Below are positions 47,801 through 58,082 of a stretch of DNA of 64,000 nt, in pieces. The notes under the pieces are model-generated. The model had not been told where the DNA came from, searched no databases, and saw only the letters and a program-made list of their open reading frames with translations. Source of the stretch: Neospora caninum Liverpool (taxonomy: Eukaryota; Apicomplexa; Conoidasida; Eucoccidiorida; Sarcocystidae); assembly GCF_000208865.1 (NCBI RefSeq), contig NC_018396.1, forward strand, positions 2,716,101 to 2,780,100, written 5' to 3'. Each line of letters opens with the position of its first letter. Position 1 is the stretch's first letter. A program made the translations under genes and the position numbers.

Positions 47801-49773
47801 TAAATGCCTGTGTCCTCGCCAGTCATGACCCGGTGGCGCAAAACTCCCTGCCGCTGTTGTCACGCACGGCTAGAGACTCGTGCGTGACCGTTCAGTAGAC
47901 CGACCGACGCACAGACGAGGGTGCGTCTCGATGCGGACACCTCGGTTTGTCAGTTCCACTCCATAAGCGGTGGTGCGTGATATTCACTCGAACCACGTGC
48001 GAGTGTGCGCCGTATACAGAATTGCTTTCGTCAGAATTCGGTAGGATGTGTCGGGGTTCAGATCGCTCCCTTCTTCTCGACCCAACGGACACGTTTTCAC
48101 GTGCCAGCTTGAGGAGACCATAAAGGAGTGGAGGCGCCTGCGAATCGTACCTTTCGTTTCTCCCATGACCACAGATCTGAGTATGTGCACCTGACGCGTG
48201 TGCTGCCGTTGCGTACAGCGGGACCTCTCGCGAACTTGCTCTGTGGCTTTCTCTTCTCTGGCCTCCTCCGCCTGACTCTCCTCAGCGTGGATTACTACTA
48301 CACGGTTCTCCACATGGGCTTAGCCTGGTAGGGAAAACGGGGCTACACCTGCGGGGCAAGTTTCACGGGAGATTCTTCCAGGGGAAAACAAAGAGCTGGA
48401 AATAGCGCAGCCACGCCGCAGGTGGGCACAGCTAGGGACGACTGATCACGCGGAGAAAGGCGAAACAAGCTTTTCGTGCATTTGGCCGAAGGGGAGAAGC
48501 GAGGCAGGCGGTCAACGAGGAACAGCGGGTTGTAGCACCCCAGGTTTGTGCTCGTGCATCAAGCAGCCGCGAGACAAAGCAGAGCAGCTGGCAGGTAGAG
48601 ACGCGTTTTGGGGCGGCGAAACTCCAGCGAGGTCTCTGCCTTGACGCGGCCAAGCTACCTGCGGCGTCCATCTGTGCTGCGTTGTTCGCGTGCAGTCTGA
48701 TCTACTTTGAGTCGATGAGCGTCATCATTAACATGATCCCTCTTCCTCCGCTCGAGTAAGTGGCAGGTGTGAAGGCGGCCATTGTTCCACCCGAAAAGAT
48801 GTGCATGTGTACGCACGTGTGTGTGCGTATGCCCGTGTATCCCGAGAGATGTTGCCAGCGAGAAACGCGGTCTCACTTGGAGCCGTCCGCCATGCTCAGA
48901 TGCTCACGTGGCGCCAGTCGGTCGCGTGTTCGAACCGAGTCTCGCGGCCCCGCAAGGGCGTTTCCCGGGGCTGCGACGCGAGAGGCACACGCCTGGTTGA
49001 CACCAGACGGGGCAGAGCCTCTGGGCATTCTCCTATACGTGAGCGAGAGAATCGCAGACGCGGAGTGAGCCGTTGTTGTTGGTCTCGCGCGTGTCCGCTG
49101 TATGCAGCGGCTGGGCTGCGCTGGAGCCATGGCTGCCGCGCTCGTGCTTCCTCAGGAAAGCCATGGAGGACCCCACACTGCGGCGCATTCTGCCTCTCTT
49201 TGTTCTTGCGGCGCTCTTTCCGGTCTTTGCGAAGGTGAGAGAATTGTGCCTTCCTGTTTCTCCCTTTGGCTCCTAAACTCGCTGTTCCGCTCAAACCGCC
49301 TCATGCTATCCATCTGACAACCCTGTGGAGCGGTAGAGCAACGGCCTGTCTCCTCCTTTCCGGCGCCGTTTCCCACTTCGGCTGTACCGGAGTACCGGGG
49401 GCTGACCTCGTGCGTGCGCGGCGTGGCCTGGTCGTGGAGATTAATGTCTGCAATCGTTGTAACACACTCGTGTGCATAAACATGGTGTCCACGAAACGTT
49501 GCATGGGAGTCGGCTTAAAAACCCCTGGAATCATCTGTCGGTGGTCAGGTGAACGTGTCTTGTCGCACATTTCAGGTTCCTTTCTTTGGCCACGCCGTGA
49601 ACGCGGTAGCTATCACGGTCTTTCGGGCGCCATCCGATTTGACGCCGCTGGCCATGCAGTACTTTTCCATGCCATACAGTCAGTGGCGACACATGCACCC
49701 GATCCCCGTCCCAGTGGACCTGCGGCACGCCCCCGCGTCCACGGATTTCGTGGAGGGCTTTCTTCTGCAGTGA
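44838..49773 (+). CDS. M50-family (site-2 protease) zinc metalloprotease
   Basis: Intramembrane zinc metalloprotease of 376 residues. Exons are 44838-44872, 45423-45750, 46216-46326, 46954-47070, 47687-47732, 48219-48327, 48696-48755, 49108-49234 and 49576-49773; every phase agrees. Zinc site: HEFAH (His139, Glu140, His143) in SVALHEFAHAATAF, and the third ligand Asp269 in NMIPLPPLDGW, whose codon is split by intron 7. Other family landmarks are KGGDESVVY followed by GYLTLDYLRYTSPL, LFLLLGNVALPGAAV, and LAGPLANLLCGFL. These match the bacterial-type M50 group. About five TMs are visible. The first exon is tiny (12 codons, GAAAATGGCG context) and was chosen because its phase fits exon 2; another 5' exon is possible. 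The substrate is unknown. Intron 3 holds a TA-rich repeat. Confidence 0.88.
46697..46793. repeat. TA/CATA-rich repeat in metalloprotease intron 3
   Basis: About 100 bases of irregular (TA)n with a recurring ATACATATATAT unit, within the intron 46327-46953. Confidence 0.85.
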
Positions 49774-51741
49774 AGAGACGCGCCTCGCCAGTTGCCACGG
49801 GAATTTTGGAGCGGGTCTCGTGACTCGTTGACGCCGGTTTCTCCGCGAAAAGGACAACGGGAGTCTCCCCGTCTCTGCGACGGCAGCTGCGTGCCCCTCG
49901 CGTGAGGCAAATGAAGAAGCAGGGGCTCACGCAAGACGCTGTCCGTTCTAAATGTGCGCGTCAGTCAACATACACATTCGAAACATGCGGAGTTCTAGAG
50001 ACAAGACGCGCCTCGCGTGGTCCAAGCGAGAGTTGGGAGCACTCTCGTTCGACACGGCTGATTTCTCAGTGACAGTCTTTACTCAGCACATGCACTGGGC
50101 ACTCGTGGGGTGTAGCCTGGGGGGGAACAGTGAGTGAGACTCTGGCCGGTTTCAGCCGAAAGCCGCAGGAATCTGTAGAGGGAATCTGTAGAGGGAAAGC
50201 AGGTGTTCTGAGAGATGCGAGGCGTAGACGCGCGCGAGAATCAGCGGTACTCTTGTCGTTGCCCCGGGGGGAGACACAGTGAGGGAATGCTCTCAAGATT
50301 CGGAGGCCCACGAAGCGAATCACAGGACGTTCTGTTGGTTCACGGGTCGACGCGCTAGAACGGGTGACCGCTCAAGGCAGATGAATGCCACGGTGACTTT
50401 AGTGCTCTGGCGGCTACTGGCCGATCGTGCATGCCAAACTGCTCTCTCGCGTACATAGGAAGACAGGCAGAACGACGGGTATCTCCAAATGCTGAATCGG
50501 ACCGTTTTTTGCAGAGCATGGAGTGTTGAGACTCAGTGGCCGCAAAAAAAAAACGCGCTTCAGTGCGCCGGAGGGATCATTTGGGGACTCGTCAGCTGGA
50601 CTGTTGACACATGTGCATTACGCTGCCATGAGCATTTCTAGCGTGCCCGCTGCGATTACTAGTCCTTAGAACAGCAGACACAACTCCATCGCACGCTATA
50701 GAAACGTATGTAGTACCCGTGTTGTTGGGGTGACGTAAGCATAACCGAAAGCTTGCGTAGTGGCTCCTAATCGGGCTTGAGACAGGTGAACACCTGGTGA
50801 AACATTGAGGGAGTCTGTGACCTCCCTCAGCTTCGTGCAACTCATGCCAACGTCCTCTCTCACTTGCGGGGTGCGGGCGCTCGGACCTCGAACGCACGTG
50901 CCGCAAAAACGATTCCGTGTACCTTCGCTTTCAGACACGCTGATGCAGAAAGGCTCCACTTACTGTTGGGTGAGAATGAGCGACACGTGCGCCTTTTCCA
51001 CCCTTACCTCATAGATGAAGGATTTCCGGATGTTCCGCTGCCGCTCTTGTAGCTGCTGCAAGCGGTGCCTACAGCAGTTTTGCAGCGAAAACCGTTGTTA
51101 TTTCACTACCAGGAGGGGCCCGAGTCACTCACTCGCGGTCGAGGCAACAGAAAGGTCCCTTTGCGCTGTCAAGCGGGGTTGGCGCACGACGCGGTAGCAC
51201 CAAATGGGCAAGGCGGCAACTGGCTGCTTGTCGGTCCCGGTCCGGACGACCTTCCCCTTGTCGCGTGTTCACGTCGGGTGCAACAAGCAACTCTCTCTAT
51301 TCCAGTGGGCCCTGTTCTGCGAGTCCGCGAACCTCGTCTCTCTACCCTTTTGGGGCGTGCGCCGGTGACCAGTGGGCCTTGTGCCCATCAACGCCGGCTC
51401 TCCAGCCTGAGACTCTCTGACTTTTCGAGGTGACGCGACATAGCGCTTGCTGCGCATTCAACATCCAGTAATATTGGCACGTCAATGGAGTTTGGATTCA
51501 ATCCATCTCCCGTCCAAGGACATGTGCTGCGCCGTGCGTTTGCGACGCCCGGTCGTCCCAGAAGGCACTTGGGTGCCGGTCCGAGATGTTGCCAAGCAAG
51601 TGGGTGCTGCATCGTGAGATTTATCATGTGTTTCACCTTGTTTTAGCGCTGGCCAGCAAAGCCACGAATTCACAAGGGCATTGGTCTCGCACGTAGTAGT
51701 TAGCTGCTCAGAACAAGACGTGCTCGCAAAGTGTACCTCAC
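49774..51741. other. Intergenic, no gene seen
   Basis: 3' flank of the metalloprotease and upstream region of the secreted repeat protein. Open frames of 60-120 codons overlap on both strands and have no motif. One 13-bp perfect tandem duplication is present. Confidence 0.45.
50168..50193. repeat. 13-bp tandem duplication
   Basis: GGAATCTGTAGAG occurs twice without a gap. Confidence 0.9.
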
Positions 51742-51748
51742 CGTCTCA
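51742..51748 (-). promoter_or_regulatory. WGAGACG-type promoter motif (reverse orientation)
   Basis: CGTCTCA on the plus strand is TGAGACG on the minus strand, 110 bases before the ATG of the secreted repeat protein. This heptamer (A/T-GAGACG) is a known element of Toxoplasma surface and dense-granule promoters and works in both orientations. A single seven-base match is weak evidence by itself. Confidence 0.4.
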
Positions 51749-51857
51749 CACCGTACACGCGCGTCTCGGGTCCACCCAGCGTCACGAGCGCCTCGACATT
51801 TGTAGCTCTCTGCTTGGTGTGAAGCACCACTAGGCGTCTTTTCCCGTACGTGTCCCC

Positions 51858-54080
51858 ATGCTACTCACCGCCGGAGAAATGAGAAAGATATTGCTAATCC
51901 AGCTGCTCCAACCCGTGGTGGCCGTGCCCATTTTATTAACTCAGCCTTTCGGCTGGTCGGCTTTGCCAGCAAAGCACATGGGTCCACAAGCCTGCTTTGC
52001 GTCACGAGAGGGTCGATCAGGCAATAGCTTTGGAAACGCGGAAAAGCGGAGCGAGGCTGTCCTGAGAAACGTCGAGACGACTGTAAAAGCGCGGTCTGGA
52101 GCACGAGATGGAAACTGGGATCCAGCGACACTCCCTTGTGTTTTCAGGGAGCAGGTGTTACAGAAGCAGGAATCGCGCACCCCCAAAGCTCCTCATCAGA
52201 TTGTACCGCAGCTCGCCCCTGGCCTGCGGTCCAGGCTATTATCTGCGCGATCGCCTTCGCAGCACGGCGCAAACAATACCCCCAATGCACAACGTGGGCT
52301 GGGAGAAGCTCGCCAACAAGATTCACATGCTGCAAACCCAGGGGAAGATTGGCCGCATGCCGGCTCATCCCGCGACTCGAACGCTCAATCGAGTTCCGTC
52401 TCCCGAAACCTGCGTAACCCTGCTCGTCGTTTGATGGGGGAAGAACCAAATCAGAACTTTGTGCCCCTCAGCTTCGTATTAGGAAATGAAGACGTCTCAG
52501 ACGACCAGGTTGTTCCCTCAGTGGATGTAGAGTCTCCTTCGACGCCGGCCGCCACCGCCCCGAGTTCACCGCGTTTCTCAAGCGACCGCGCGGGTCCACC
52601 GGGTCCCTCAGGCGGCCTGCAGGCTGGGCGCTGGTCACCACGTCCCTCAAGCGGCTTGCAGCCTGGGCGCTGGTCACCACGTCCCTCAGGCGGCCTGCAG
52701 GCTGAGGCCTGGTTTTTGAATCCCTCAAGCGGCTTGCTGCCTGGGCGCTGGTCACCACGTCCCTCAGGCGGCCTGCAGGCTGAGGCCTGGTTTTTGAATC
52801 CCTCAAGCGGCTTGCAGCTTGGGCGCTGGTCACCACGTCCCTCAAGCGGCTTGCAGCCTGGGCGCTGGTCACCACGTCCCTCAAGCGGCTTGCAGCCTGG
52901 GCGCTGGTCACCACGTCCCTCAGGCGGCCTGCAGGCTGAGGCCTGGTTTTTGAATCCCTTTTTCGCATACGAGCTCAGCAGTGGGGAGCCGCAGTTTTCC
53001 CACGGAACGGGGGCTGTGTCTGGGCCACAGGGTTCCCGCCGCCCTTCTGGCTGGACACGGGCGCGGCTGCGCAATCTCGTGCTCTCTCGCCGGGCTCTGA
53101 CGGAAGCCCGAAGCCAGCATCATCACGCGCCCCACACTGAAGGACTCCTTCCTATTTTCGATCCGCCATCCGCTTCAGGAATACTCCGGGCCCCCGCTGG
53201 TGGGCCGGCGCCGAGCGAAGCCGTAGTGCCCGGCAATTCGGAAGTACCAGTCTCCGCGCCATCAGGTCGCCCGTTCTTCGAGGGCCGGGATGATTCTTCC
53301 TCGGCGTCCGTCGGTGGGAGTTCTCACCATGCGGGCGGCCTGCAGGTCGTGCGTGGGCGTGACGGGACTGAAGGTTGGCACCCTGGCGTTGCTTTCCGTC
53401 AGCGGAGTTCCTCTGCCCGTGTGCGACGACGAGGCAGTAGACCCCAGACGCGTAGGAGACTTCTTCCCATGTTCAATTTGGCTGACGGAATACCCTATTC
53501 AGGTCCGCCATCTGCTCATCCGCCTTTGCCGGGAATGGCGGGAATTCAGGCACTGCCGTTCCGGCTTGGTTCGAGCCAGGGAGACAGTCGTGAAATCGCC
53601 CCGGGGGCGCAGGAAGGCATGGGGAGGGCGCAGCAGCGCGGGAGGGCGAGGAGTCCCTCCCCTCCCCCAGCCGAGGTCTTCCCGGGGCTCCCTGTCAGCC
53701 GGAACCCGGACTTGGTTTCGGAGTATCGACTGGACCCACCCCCCGAAGGAGTGAGCATACCGGCGATTCCCCGGGGGATACGTGTAACGGCACACAGCAC
53801 CGGGGGTCAGATCCGAGTGCCGCTGAGGTCCGTGCGACTAGAACGCAACGAAGCCACAGAGTCCCGGCGAGTCCCAGGTGTTCAACTACTGCGAGAGGCG
53901 GCAATTCAAGCCTTCGAGGTCCCCATAAATGCAATGCGCCTTCTCTATGGTGCGGGCGGCGTGCCTTTTAACCATTCCGAAGACACTTTAGTGACTCTCG
54001 TCGGGCCTACTCATCAGCTGGCTTTGCACACCGACAGAGCAGTTCCTAATCCCGAGGGTTTCCCCTCGGACGAGTACTAG
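51858..54080 (+). CDS. Secreted repeat protein with RRL motif and ubiquitin-like C-terminus (dense-granule candidate)
   Basis: Single-exon 740-residue protein. The N-terminus has a hydrophobic stretch after MRK (ILLIQLLQPVVAVPILLTQP), fitting a signal peptide; Met1 and Met8 are both possible starts. Most of the rest is Pro/Ser/Gly/Arg-rich and disordered. R190-R191-L192 (ARRLMGEE) matches the TEXEL pattern cut by the Golgi protease ASP5 in exported dense-granule proteins. Residues 251-367 are nine 13-residue repeats of two alternating types (SSGLQPGRWSPRP and SGGLQAEAWFLNP). Basic clusters near RVRRRGSRPQTRRRLL could be a nuclear-localisation signal. Residues about 640-727 look folded and read like a ubiquitin fold: strand IRVTAHSTGGQIRVPL, helix LLREAAIQAFEVP, then AMRLLYGAGG and THQLALHT. 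The effector role is inference; the reading frame, signal and repeats are direct. Confidence 0.8.
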   Translation: MLLTAGEMRKILLIQLLQPVVAVPILLTQPFGWSALPAKHMGPQACFASREGRSGNSFGNAEKRSEAVLRNVETTVKARSGARDGNWDPATLPCVFREQVLQKQESRTPKAPHQIVPQLAPGLRSRLLSARSPSQHGANNTPNAQRGLGEARQQDSHAANPGEDWPHAGSSRDSNAQSSSVSRNLRNPARRLMGEEPNQNFVPLSFVLGNEDVSDDQVVPSVDVESPSTPAATAPSSPRFSSDRAGPPGPSGGLQAGRWSPRPSSGLQPGRWSPRPSGGLQAEAWFLNPSSGLLPGRWSPRPSGGLQAEAWFLNPSSGLQLGRWSPRPSSGLQPGRWSPRPSSGLQPGRWSPRPSGGLQAEAWFLNPFFAYELSSGEPQFSHGTGAVSGPQGSRRPSGWTRARLRNLVLSRRALTEARSQHHHAPHTEGLLPIFDPPSASGILRAPAGGPAPSEAVVPGNSEVPVSAPSGRPFFEGRDDSSSASVGGSSHHAGGLQVVRGRDGTEGWHPGVAFRQRSSSARVRRRGSRPQTRRRLLPMFNLADGIPYSGPPSAHPPLPGMAGIQALPFRLGSSQGDSREIAPGAQEGMGRAQQRGRARSPSPPPAEVFPGLPVSRNPDLVSEYRLDPPPEGVSIPAIPRGIRVTAHSTGGQIRVPLRSVRLERNEATESRRVPGVQLLREAAIQAFEVPINAMRLLYGAGGVPFNHSEDTLVTLVGPTHQLALHTDRAVPNPEGFPSDEY
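52608..52958 (+). repeat. Nine 39-bp coding tandem repeats
   Basis: Each unit is 39 bp (13 codons). Two unit families alternate: copies 2, 4, 6, 7 and 8 are type SSGL-xGRWSPRP; copies 3, 5 and 9 are type SGGLQAEAWFLNP; copy 1 is a hybrid. Units of one type are nearly identical in DNA, indicating recent unequal exchange. Both strands stay open across the block. Confidence 0.95.
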
Positions 54081-55258
54081 GGACAAAGCGATCAGCAGAT
54101 GCTAGTATGATCAGTACCATCGTACTGGGAGTGATACTCTCTGAGACAGGATTATTTATAAGCTTTTTCTGGCGAGTATATATACTACCAGTTGGACTAC
54201 TGGTTTCGATCGCGAATGTCCTTGTTTACCGGATCCAAGTTGTAATGTGTTAGCAGAGCATGGTTCAGACTTTAACCATTGTGGAAATAGTGCCAGTTGA
54301 ACACCGTGTGTTAATATAACGAAGATAACCAGGGTAATCTGGGATCCTTCTTGGCGTAACATTAAATCAAAGTAGATGCATAGCTGTCTCGCGGCGAGAG
54401 CTGGGGGTCAGTGCTCGCAGCCGCATCCCAGTTCCCCAAAGTGAAGCAGGCAGCCCCGCAGCGTGCAGCCAGGGCCGTCAGGATTCACTCTGTGCCCGGC
54501 GACCAGTGACGGAAATCACGGACAGGGAACGCTTGCGGTGTGGCCGAGTGTGCGGACCTGCAGGCATTACGCGCGTTACGAAGAACCTCTAGCGTCAACA
54601 ACTGTCGCCTCTGCTGGGCTGCCGAAACATGTTTAGGTGTTCACACTACGAAACACTCTCTTTTAAAGGCGACAGTGTCCCGGGATTCGGCCCTGACCGT
54701 ACCCTAGAGCAGTGTAACAGAGGATTTTCGTCGAGGGAGCTCGGGAACCGCGTGGGCTGCCGTCCCCATTCTGGAGGCCGAACGCCGGAACCACAAAAAG
54801 TCACGCATGTGCATTTATCAGGAGCGGAAAAGCGTGGCCGTTGCCTCTGAACGTCTCCACCACTTCGGAGCTGAACACAGGCCCTTTCGCAGCACAAAAA
54901 GGTCAACAGCATCACGGGATACTTTCCGCATCCGTGTAGTCTGCATTTTCTGTGGCGAGCCACGTGAGGGAGCGGCAACCGCCGATTTCCACGGCAGCCG
55001 TGTGGTGCCGGCAAGCCGACAGGCATGGCAGGGCTACAGCCTCAACGGTAAAAAGGAAATTCTGTCCGACGCACGAGTGAGGAGACAGGGGCGCGTGGCA
55101 CGAGACACCCGACGGCTGGTTCAAGGCCTCGACGACACACGGGGAATCTGCTACCTGCCACGTTCAAGAGCCACACGGTGTACACCTACTGGTTCAGAGA
55201 CAGTTGCGTCTCTGTTGCCTCTGTGCCTCTCTCTCGTTTGTGTTCTTCTGTGACAGCG
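54081..55258. other. Intergenic, no gene seen
   Basis: Convergent 3' flanks of the repeat-protein gene and the minus-strand mitochondrial-type gene. Includes an AT-rich stretch at 54150-54360 with partial similarity to 4590-4625. The remaining frames have no motif. Confidence 0.45.
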
Positions 55259-57929
55259 TCACTTTGCGCCTTTTCGTTTGTGAGCTCCCTCGCGCTGTCG
55301 ACTGAGCACTTGCCTCTCCGGCAGCCAGAACAACCCCGGTTTGTCGCGCTTCAACTCCGCGTGAGGATACCGCACATGCATCAAATTCATGAAGACCTGC
55401 ATGCGGCACCAGGTCACAGTGGAGCAGAGCAGAAGGCAACGAACCGCGATGCAGGCTTCTTGTACGGTGCAACATCGCACGGACACGCAGATGCTGGCTT
55501 TCTCTGCAGCGCGTCCGGATGCGAAGTGGATCGGATCGCCGCCGCTACTGCCCACAAGAGTCAGAGGAAGTTCTGCAGCTCCAGAGGCCCCCACAGCTTT
55601 AAAGCAGTTCCCTCTCTCTCTGCACAAAGAAGGGACTCTTGCAGGCAAAAAGCCTGCACGAGATGGGATATTCCCTGGAGCCCCCCACTTACATGTACCA
55701 CTCTAGCATGATTAGATCTCTTCAGAAGCAACTTGTGCATGTGCTAGGGCGACAGAACGGCCGAACACCCACGGGCCAGGACCCGAAGCCAAGACGCCGC
55801 TCGACCGCGCGACCGCACCGCCGCGCTGGTCCCCCCGCGCGTCTCCGGTCTTGACTTGGCTCTCACTCGAACCGGCGACGAGAAGGCGCACCTGCCACAG
55901 CGGCTTTCGTTCCGCGTCGTCTCGGGCCCCGCATTCGAGCTTGGCGCCCCTCTCGTTCTTACCTGCAGTTTTCGCCGTTCGAGTGGGGAAAGGGACTGGA
56001 AGAGCTGCTTGCCGTACATTTCGTGGAACATCAGGGCTCGCGGGAACGCAAACCTCTCCAGGTAGAAGCCTGTACCCTCTTTCTGCGTCGCTTCGTCCTC
56101 GCGAGTCCCGGCTGCACGTACGCGACTCCCAGCGCTCTTTGCGTCCGCCTCGCCAGCTCCGCTTTTCCCCGCGGGTGGCCGGCTTTCCGCTGGGTCAGGC
56201 GGCGGCGGCTCGTTAACGTACGGCGGCGCAAATGTTGCAGATTGAACTGCTTCCCCGTAGAGGTCGGAGGGAAGCGCTTCGATTGCGCCCCACATCGCCG
56301 CTGCGGCTGCGCTCTCATGGCGGCGGTACCAGTCGGTGTGTTGCTGTGCACATCGAGAGGAAACGAGAGGTCTCGGCGGTCAAGAACGACAAAGAGAGAC
56401 ACAGCGCGGGTTCGCCAGAACGGCAAAGCAACCTTCAAACCCCGCGTGTACGCCCCCGCCCGGGAAGACTCAGCGTTCGACCCCCCTCGGTTACGTTCTT
56501 GGCGTCCAATACATGGATTACTGTTGTCAATCGTATTAACGGCGAGAGAAAACGACTACTCAGATATCCCACATGGCCTGGGTACCTAAACTGCCTTTCA
56601 GCCTCACGGAGTGTCGAGAAACCGAGGAGCATCTGCCGCCGCGGTTTCTGCGCGCTCTGCCACAACGGCCCCCCGCCCGTCGCAACGTCACCCTGCGAGG
56701 AAGACTCCCCGTTCCACCACGAATCCTTTCTCCCCCACCGTCTCGCTGGAGAGCGGGCGCCACGTGAACACCGCGACACAGTCGACCGGTTCACGCCTAC
56801 ACATGAAGTCAATCATGGAGCGTGTACACATGCAGGCTTCTTGCCCTCGAAACATCTATCGAGTTCCGCATCCACGCGTGTGCGTGTCTTTTGCCAAACA
56901 GCCAAAACATTCGCCTCTGCGCATCCACGTATCCACCTATTTATAAACAAAGAGACATGAGTTTTTGTGCGGAGATGCCTATCTTTTCTGCGGTCTCGAC
57001 TAGCTGCGAAGGTTTCCCGCCTTTGCGTTGCGTCTCACATCCCGGACGGCGTGGTATCGCTCCTTTTCCCGCTGAAACTGGAGACGCGCTGCAGGCGAGG
57101 CCAACTCGTCGGAGACGCTCGCCTCCGGCTTGCACGGCGAGAAAATCAGGGCCAGGAGGGAGCGGAGTTTCGTTGCATCGTGGAGGAAACTCGTCGTTTC
57201 GTGAACCAGCGTGGTGGGGACGAACGGCAAGTAACGCGTGAGGTGCTTCGGCAACCCACCCGAGTCTCTAAAAAAAAGGGAGGGGCGCATAGACACACAA
57301 CGAAGACATATACACCCCAAGAAACAGCTGCAAACGCCTCTCCATCGCACACGTAACGCACGCAGAGGCATATCATTATATCTATGTGTATAACGCACAT
57401 ACATACACAACGCATACATGCATGCAACGTAGCTAGGTAGATAGATGTAGACAGATGTAGATAGATGTAGATAGATGTAGGTAGATAGATAGATATAGAT
57501 AGATATAGATATAGATATAGATAGATATAGATATAGATATAGATATAGATATAGATATAGATATAGATAGATATAGATATGGGTGGCAGGATGGTTTGTG
57601 TGGCTGTGCGTCAACATGGTTGTTGTTCCCGTGTAGTGGGAGAAGACGTTTCTGGAGTCGAAGGAGTGAACGTGTCGCGGGTTGCAGCGTCTGAGAGTGC
57701 ACGGGAGGCGGTTTCTCGAGCAGAGGATGAGGCAGGCCAGAGTCAACACGAGCAGAGAGCGTCAGCGTTCGCGGTAGACGCGGAAGCAACGGCGTGCGTG
57801 GAGGCTTGACCGAAAGACTAACTTTTTCACGTTCTTTTTCACCGCGGGCTTCTTCGCCTTGAGAGGAGCCGCGCGTTGCGGGAGCGTGAGCGCCGCACAA
57901 GCAGCTGACCTCAGAAGCGACGTCGGCAT
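55259..57929 (-). CDS. Uncharacterised protein with mitochondrial-type leader
   Basis: Four-exon model: 57929-57823, 57267-57039, 56343-55963 and 55396-55259. All phases agree and the total is 284 residues. The leader MPTSLLRSAACAALTLPQR followed by Lys-rich KAKKPAVKKNVKK looks like a mitochondrial presequence. Mid-protein pieces include LTRYLPFVPTTLVHETTSFL, HTDWYRRHESAAAAMWGAIE, a disordered Pro/Ala segment, and a conserved-looking end FYLERFAFPRALMFHEMYG...LMHVRYPH and GLFWLPERQ. There are no TMs and no motif I can name. A mitoribosome or respiratory-complex subunit peculiar to apicomplexans is plausible, inferred only from leader and composition. Intron 1 uses a weaker donor (GTTAGT) and contains a 150-base GATA-type microsatellite. 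The start is the first ATG of the leader. Confidence 0.7.
57431..57580. repeat. GATA/GATATA microsatellite in intron 1 of the mitochondrial-type gene
   Basis: About 150 bases of GATAGATGTA, GATA and GATATA units on the plus strand. The frame reading on the minus strand through it (IYLYLYLY) is an artefact. Confidence 0.95.
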
Positions 57930-58040
57930 CTGCAGGCAGAGCTCAGCGTACACTCGCAGTAGGGCAGAGGAGGAGGGAAAATCCAGACGCAGAGGGGCAG
58001 ACACGCGCGAGCCAGAGAGAAAAGAGAGAGACGCGCGGGG

Positions 58041-58082
58041 CAAGGCAGAATCAGCAAGGCAGAATCAGCAAGGCGGAATCAG
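58041..58082. repeat. Three 14-bp tandem units
   Basis: CAAGGCAGAATCAG three times in a row, the last copy with one change, about 110 bases upstream of the minus-strand start at 57929. Confidence 0.9.

Noticed and set aside
52451..53074. 207- and 166-codon minus-strand frames across the repeat array
   Set aside because: Product of the 39-bp periodicity; the plus frame has signal peptide, RRL motif and folded C-terminus. Kept as a finding only.
57000..57749. 249-codon minus frame with a long Leu/Tyr-Ile repeat
   Set aside because: It reads through a GATA microsatellite and an intron; only the exon at 57267-57039 inside it is supported.
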